A stretch of 64,000 nucleotides of DNA from the NCBI RefSeq assembly GCF_023278565.1, contig NC_064678.1:2046001-2110000 (forward strand), read 5' to 3'. The notes beneath the pieces are model-generated. The model was not told the origin of the DNA, did not search any database, and saw only the letters and a list, made by a program, of their open reading frames with translations. This DNA comes from Colletotrichum lupini (Eukaryota; Ascomycota; Sordariomycetes; Glomerellales; Glomerellaceae). The translations under genes and the position numbers were made by a program. This document shows positions 59,166 through 64,000 of this stretch, piece by piece; within the stretch, counting starts at the first letter, position 1, and the number at the start of each line of letters is the position of its first letter.

Positions 59166-60718
59166 CCGGTGGTTCGGAAATGGAAAAGCGACGGATGGAA
59201 TGACATACTGGCAGTACTGATCCCGTTGGTCTATCAATGTTAAGGGGGGGGGGGGTCAGATAATTATCATAATACCAGAAGAAGATTCTCCCGCGGCCCG
59301 AGTCAATTCTGGCCTTAATAAAAGTGTGTCTAACTGTCCATCAATATTTATAAGGTTTCACAATTGAGCTACACCGTACAGCTGATTGGGTGAAGAATGA
59401 TCAACGTGGCGAATCGGTTCTGCGTAGGAGGTGCGTCGGCCCGGAATCAACCTCTCGCTCGGAAAGGCCTATATCACGTATGCGGTTTCTCCGTTCCATG
59501 TTGGCCGGTAATCTTCTCAGCACCGAAGACTCTCGTCTTAGGTGAACGATGGAAGCGCGTGGGAATTTGCCTTACAGATAAGTTGCCGGGAATCTGGTAT
59601 CTGTCCCGAATACCCTCATATACACTACATCAAATGACTTCGTCTGTATGGCCATGGCCAAGCTTCCCATCTAGCCACTTCCGTTGAAAAGTTGTATCAG
59701 ACCTGCTGTCTTTCAGTATCTAGGCGATATCTAGCTTCGTACTACTCCATGATAACATCTTGATCGAGAGAAAGATATGTTTACGCTTCTCCTCAACCCC
59801 CTGTCACAGAGCATGTACAGTAAGGACTGGTGCTGCTCTGGGTCGTCCTCTAGGAAATCGGTGCCGCCGAACACCAGTTTCTTCAGTAGTGACTGCCATA
59901 CTGTCAACCAGTTGAGACTCTTCATGACCACGGTGAAACCGAGAGCAGGGGGTCAGCGACTTAACGAAGGGGCAGAGGCACCGCAGCAAGACTGAAGTCA
60001 TGAGCATGAGTTCTCTGGCTAGATATCGCTGAATCTGCTGATAAGGCTCAGCTACGGTTGCTCTGTCTGACAGGCGGCTTATGCCAGACACCGAGGTCTG
60101 GCCAAAACGCCATGCCTATTCTTCTCAGTATGTTTGTCCGCTATGTCGATTTCGGTTGAAGGCGCGTTACCAAATGCTGGGCAACCCAATGGATTGGGCC
60201 AGAATACCCAGATCCCACAAGCGAACGCAGCGGAAGCGATACCCGGGAGCAAAAGGTGGGCTTTGATGGAGAAAAGTCTGCCATTGTTGTGGGACAATGC
60301 AGCTGGGAATCGAAGCCTCTCCTTCCTAGCGCGGACGAAGCACGCATGTTGGCGTGTCCCAGACGGACGTTTGCCAGTCAAAAATCCTCAACGACGGCCG
60401 TATGACCGTCGTTGGAAAGCCTCTCGTCGGCTCATTGTCTCGTTCGGGAGCCCCGGCTTTCCCGGACTTACAGGGAGCCGCTGTGCCGCCCCCACGCGCA
60501 CCAAGATCCAAGTCGTGAGAGTGGTCTGTTGGACGCAAACGTGCATAACTGTCTCCAGCCAAGAGGAGGGGTAACAAGTCCTGATTGATCATCTCTCAGA
60601 CTTGATAAGTTGCCACCTTTTCGCTGAGCGCGACGTTTCGGTCGCAAAATCCAGTTGCTAAAGAAGTTCCGCAAAAGAAGTCGCAATCGTGAAAGTCGGC
60701 GCCTCGGATTGCGTAATC
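59166..60718. other. Spacer upstream of the LaeA-like methyltransferase
   Basis: No recognisable gene. A run of G residues lies near 59245-59256. Frames at 60079-60592 on both strands overlap one another and lack domains. Confidence 0.45.
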
Positions 60719-62251
60719 ATGTGTCCCGACGACAGCGCCGTAGATCCAGCACCAGCTGCTTCGTCGCCAACCGCACCTGCTGTTGGCTCTCAGCCAAACG
60801 CAGAAGCTGAGCAGGGCGGCTTCATTGCAGCCGAGGAGGTACCGGTCCCGAAGCCATGAGGGAACGACGGGCCACTGACTTTCCGCAGGTTACTGATGAT
60901 GATGCATCCGTAAGTGAGGTATGTCGCAAGTTCTATGCCTTGAATACTCGAATAGAAGCTCATGAAAGTAGCAAAGCGGTGCTTCGTCTACCAGCAGCTT
61001 GACCAGCTCGATCCTCGACTATCGAATTGAGAATGGGAGAACTTACCATAAGTACAAGGACGGCAGTAGGTCCGGAAGCTTCATAGATGAGATCTGAGAC
61101 GAAGCTAAAGAAATTAGAATACTGGGTTCCCAACGATGAGAGAGAGAACGACAGACTTGGTAAGTGTCCGAGTCTTCTGCCGTCTGCAAATGCCCTTCAG
61201 ACTCACACCTGTTGATAGACTTGCAACATAACTTGTTCATCCGCACGTTTCATGATCGCCTAGGTAATGCCCCGCCTACGGACGCAGGCGCCAAGGTTGG
61301 ACGAGTTCTCGATATCGGAACTGGCAGTGGGATTTGGGCCATCGACTATGGCGAAGAGCATCCCGAAGCAGAGGTAAGTTTCGCGAGACTGACAGACTGT
61401 CCCACGCAATCGACACCTACTTACTCGTGTCATAGGTTCTCGGCGTTGACCTCTCTGCTGCTCAACCAGAGTTGTAAGCGTCCTGATCAAAGCCAGTGTT
61501 TCGTGTGAGAACCAGAGGCTGACTGCTCGTCCAAGTGTTCCGCCGAATGTGCGGTTCGAGATTGATGATGTCGAGGAACCCTGGATCTTTACTCAAAACT
61601 TCGACTACATCCATTGCAGGATGATGACTTGGAGTATCAGCGATTGGAGGAAGCTGTTTAAGCAGTGTTTTGAGTCAGTATTCTGATGGCTCAGTTCTCG
61701 GGGACCTGCTAACGTTTAAGCCATAGCAACCTGAACCCCGGAGGTTACTTGGAAGCCAACGAAGTTGACCTCATCCCCCTCTCGGACGATGGTACTCTCA
61801 GCGAGGATTCCAATTTCATGAAAAGTGTCCGACTATGGGGCTCGGCCGCAGAGATCTTTGGGCGTCCCTTTGCAGATACACGCCGGCTAAAGGACTACAT
61901 GGAAGAGGTCGGCTTCGAGGACGTTCAGATGAAGAGATTCAAATGGCCCACAAACACGTGGCCGAAGGATCCCCATTACAAGGAACTCGGCGCATGGAAC
62001 CTCGAAAACATCTCGCCCGCCTGGGAAGGGTTCCTGATGGCTCCCCTGACGCGCGCTCACCAGTGGACAAGAGAAGAGGCTCTCATCCACATCATGGAGG
62101 CCAGGAAGGACATTGCAGACAGGAGAATCCACGCGTACTTCCAGATGTGAGTCCACCTTCTGAGAGCTTTTCGAGTCTCTACTGACTGCTCTTCAGCTGG
62201 TCTATATACGGAAAGAAGCCCGAGAAGGCTGTTGATACGACTGAGAACTAA
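60719..62251 (+). CDS. LaeA-like S-adenosylmethionine-dependent methyltransferase
   Basis: Nine exons are assembled: 60719-60838, 60889-60909, 60972-61065, 61118-61159, 61219-61373, 61436-61473, 61536-61673, 61727-62146 and 62197-62251. Together they give 1083 nt, 360 aa. The product has the layout of fungal LaeA-like class I methyltransferases. An acidic/Ala N-terminus comes first, then SSILDYRIENGRTYHKYKDG, NDRLDLQHNLF, the SAM motif VLDIGTGSGIWAID (122-135), GVDLS, VPPNVRFEIDDVEEPW, NLNPGGYLE and the C-terminal SIYGKKPE. Every junction restores conserved sequence. Relatives act as regulators of secondary metabolism (LaeA with velvet proteins) or as cluster enzymes; which applies here is unknown. 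Exon 2 could end 9 nt later at an alternative GTATGT donor. It is intact, next to the interrupted hydratase-like gene, and on the same strand. Confidence 0.88.
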
Positions 62252-63189
62252 GCAAGAGTGTTCTGAATTGTGATATCGTCGGCTTCCGGAGTTTTCGCCC
62301 AACAAACACTAATGGATGAGAAATACCGACATAACATTGTTTGATATACCTCTATAGACTTGTATGACAACAAAGCATATGTCGTCATTGCTTCTACTTG
62401 TTGGCATTGGATAGTGATGAGATGTTCAATGTTGGGGCCTCAACCGTTCATGCGTATTTCGGCAAAATCCACATAAAGCTATCTGCTTTAAGGCACATTA
62501 TCCTATTGCAAATTGGCTCCTCGGACATCAAAGGGTGTCTCTAAAGCGTATGCTGGACCAACTATTCGAATAGGCTGCGCTTTGCTATTGAACTTCATGT
62601 TGACGCAATGCAGTAGCAGACACATACGGGGACTATGAGCATAGGAGAAGTCACCTGTTACTACTCCCAAGAGAGTGCATAGCAGCTACAGGAGTCCTTG
62701 ACCTTCTGATGAGTACTCGGAATAAGCGCGCGAAATTTACAACTTTGGATGCGTGGTCTCGAGATCATGTGGTCTATCCGTGACCCGAATACCAGTTCAA
62801 CGAAGTAGGAATGTGAATCATAACGTATCTTCATCGCGCCGCTTTCAAGCGGAAGCTAGTGCATATCACGTTATGGGAGACTGACTGAAGACAACTCAGC
62901 TCTGTATCCGAGGATGTTGCCAAATGTATAGAGCGTTTGAGAACGTAGACAAGAATGGCTCGTTTTCGAAGTCAAGTTCACTTATATTGAGAATCTTACA
63001 ACACTCCAGATCGTAAGATGCCTGATGCACTGAACGCCAACAAAACCATCAACTGCTATACAGACAGAGGCACACTCCTTTCATTAACTCAGTATACCTG
63101 ACCAGGCAAAAAGGAAACAGCAGCCAGTTTTATGTCAAAAACTGCAAAAGAGAAGCACTTAATGCAAGGGCGGAATTTAACCACTGTAA
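62252..63189. other. AT-rich spacer between the methyltransferase and tRNA-Asn
   Basis: No gene seen; only short frames. Confidence 0.5.
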
Positions 63190-63263
63190 CTCCCCGAGGT
63201 GGGCTCGAACCACCAACCTCCAGATTAACAGTCTGACGCGCTAGCCAATTGTGCCATCGGGGA
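63190..63263 (-). tRNA. tRNA-Asn (anticodon GUU)
   Basis: The 74-nt minus-strand sequence folds as a standard tRNA. The 7-bp acceptor stem pairs 63263-63257 with 63197-63191, the D-loop contains the TTGGCTAG box, and the anticodon loop is CTGTTAA with GUU. The T arm is GGTTCGAGCC and the discriminator base is G, as expected for tRNA-Asn. No intron and no encoded CCA. Confidence 0.95.
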
Positions 63264-63755
63264 TTTGAGCTTATTTGTTGTTGAAACCCTGCGACGATTT
63301 TGCGTCTATCAATGCAGCAGTCAGGCCATGGTAGGGTGGGCGACGGCCGCGACAGAGGTAACCTTCTCGGAACCTATCCGAAAGCGAACCCGCAAAACGG
63401 GGGTAAGCTGGTTGCCGGAAACAAGCGAGGAGAAAAACGAACCGAACGGCGCGAGTCCGACTCTCTCGACTCTTTTGTCCCTAGGGTGGTGGTTGTTTTC
63501 TTTCCCCACGCCAAATAAGCCCCGACTTCTAAGAATAATACCTACCCTATGGATACGTGCTACTTACCTTACCTGCTAGGCATTCCGCACCCCATGCCGC
63601 GGGGAGAAAAACCATTAGAACACGAACAAAGAAAACGCGAGAATAGAGAGATAGATAGCAGAGAAAATGCGATTCATATTGCCTGCTCAACGTCGCACAC
63701 GCAGATCCCAATTTCGACGAGCTTTTCTCAGCCCTCTTTTTTTTTTCCTGCTCGT

Positions 63756-63794
<39 letters not shown>

Positions 63795-64000
63795 AGTCTT
63801 TCTTCCTCAATGCGCTGCTAATCCCGCCAACGAAAAGCCACCAAAAGCCTAGCGCTGCCAGCCAGGAAGGCCACAAGGCGGCGTCTAGCGGAGATGCCAA
63901 AATGACTGGCGCAGAAACAACCCGTGAATCACACATACACATCCTGTCGGGTCATCCATCGGCCATCCATGATCCCGCCCCCGGAAGGGGGGCGCTTTTG
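63264..64000. other. Right-edge region, probable leader of a gene beyond the window
   Basis: No complete gene. A TC dinucleotide tract (63762-63791) in a pyrimidine-rich context resembles the leaders of other genes in this window, so a plus-strand gene may start past the edge. Confidence 0.4.
63762..63791. repeat. TC dinucleotide microsatellite
   Basis: About fifteen perfect TC copies, non-coding. Confidence 0.9.

Overview
The window looks like a piece of nuclear chromosome from a filamentous ascomycete (Pezizomycotina, probably Sordariomycetes; I cannot name the genus). The evidence is short introns of 48-114 nt with GT...AG ends and CTAAC-type branch sites, protein families typical of these fungi (HET domain, LaeA-like methyltransferase, kievitone-hydratase-like protein, Ssh4-type SPRY adaptor), a tRNA-Asn, pyrimidine-rich 5' leaders, long gene-poor stretches and AT-rich islands. 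Multi-exon models below were built by hand from splice sites and reading frame; those of the intact genes sum to whole codons.

Layout. 0-5 kb: one endonuclease/exonuclease/phosphatase-family gene (-) in otherwise unassigned sequence. 5-15 kb: a small acidic orphan protein (+) and a 1848-residue DH/PH-like scaffold protein (+) with one frame-preserving intron. 15-25 kb: almost 10 kb with no convincing gene, including an AT-rich, decayed-looking island. 25-27 kb: a single-flavin FAD/NADPH reductase lacking the FMN domain (+). 27-31.5 kb: gene-poor, with an AT-rich island and a remarkable poly-G block. 31.5-47 kb is the housekeeping core: nitroreductase (+), mitochondrial phosphatidylserine decarboxylase (-), a UBL/transmembrane ERAD-type protein (+, divergent from the decarboxylase), a CCCH zinc-finger protein (-) and an Ssh4-like Rsp5-adaptor protein (+).

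49-62.3 kb is an accessory locus: a HET-domain pseudogene (+), a short-chain dehydrogenase with a one-base homopolymer frameshift (-), a GFA/CENP-V pseudogene (-), an intact FAD monooxygenase of the PaxM-like group (-), a kievitone-hydratase-like gene interrupted by one stop (+), and an intact nine-exon LaeA-like methyltransferase (+). Six premature stops in three genes are all explainable by single C:G to T:A transitions, as expected from RIP-like mutation or relaxed selection. The oxidoreductase, hydratase and methyltransferase mix suggests a small secondary-metabolism or detoxification cluster in decay. The window ends with tRNA-Asn(GUU) and the CT-rich leader of a probable gene beyond the edge.
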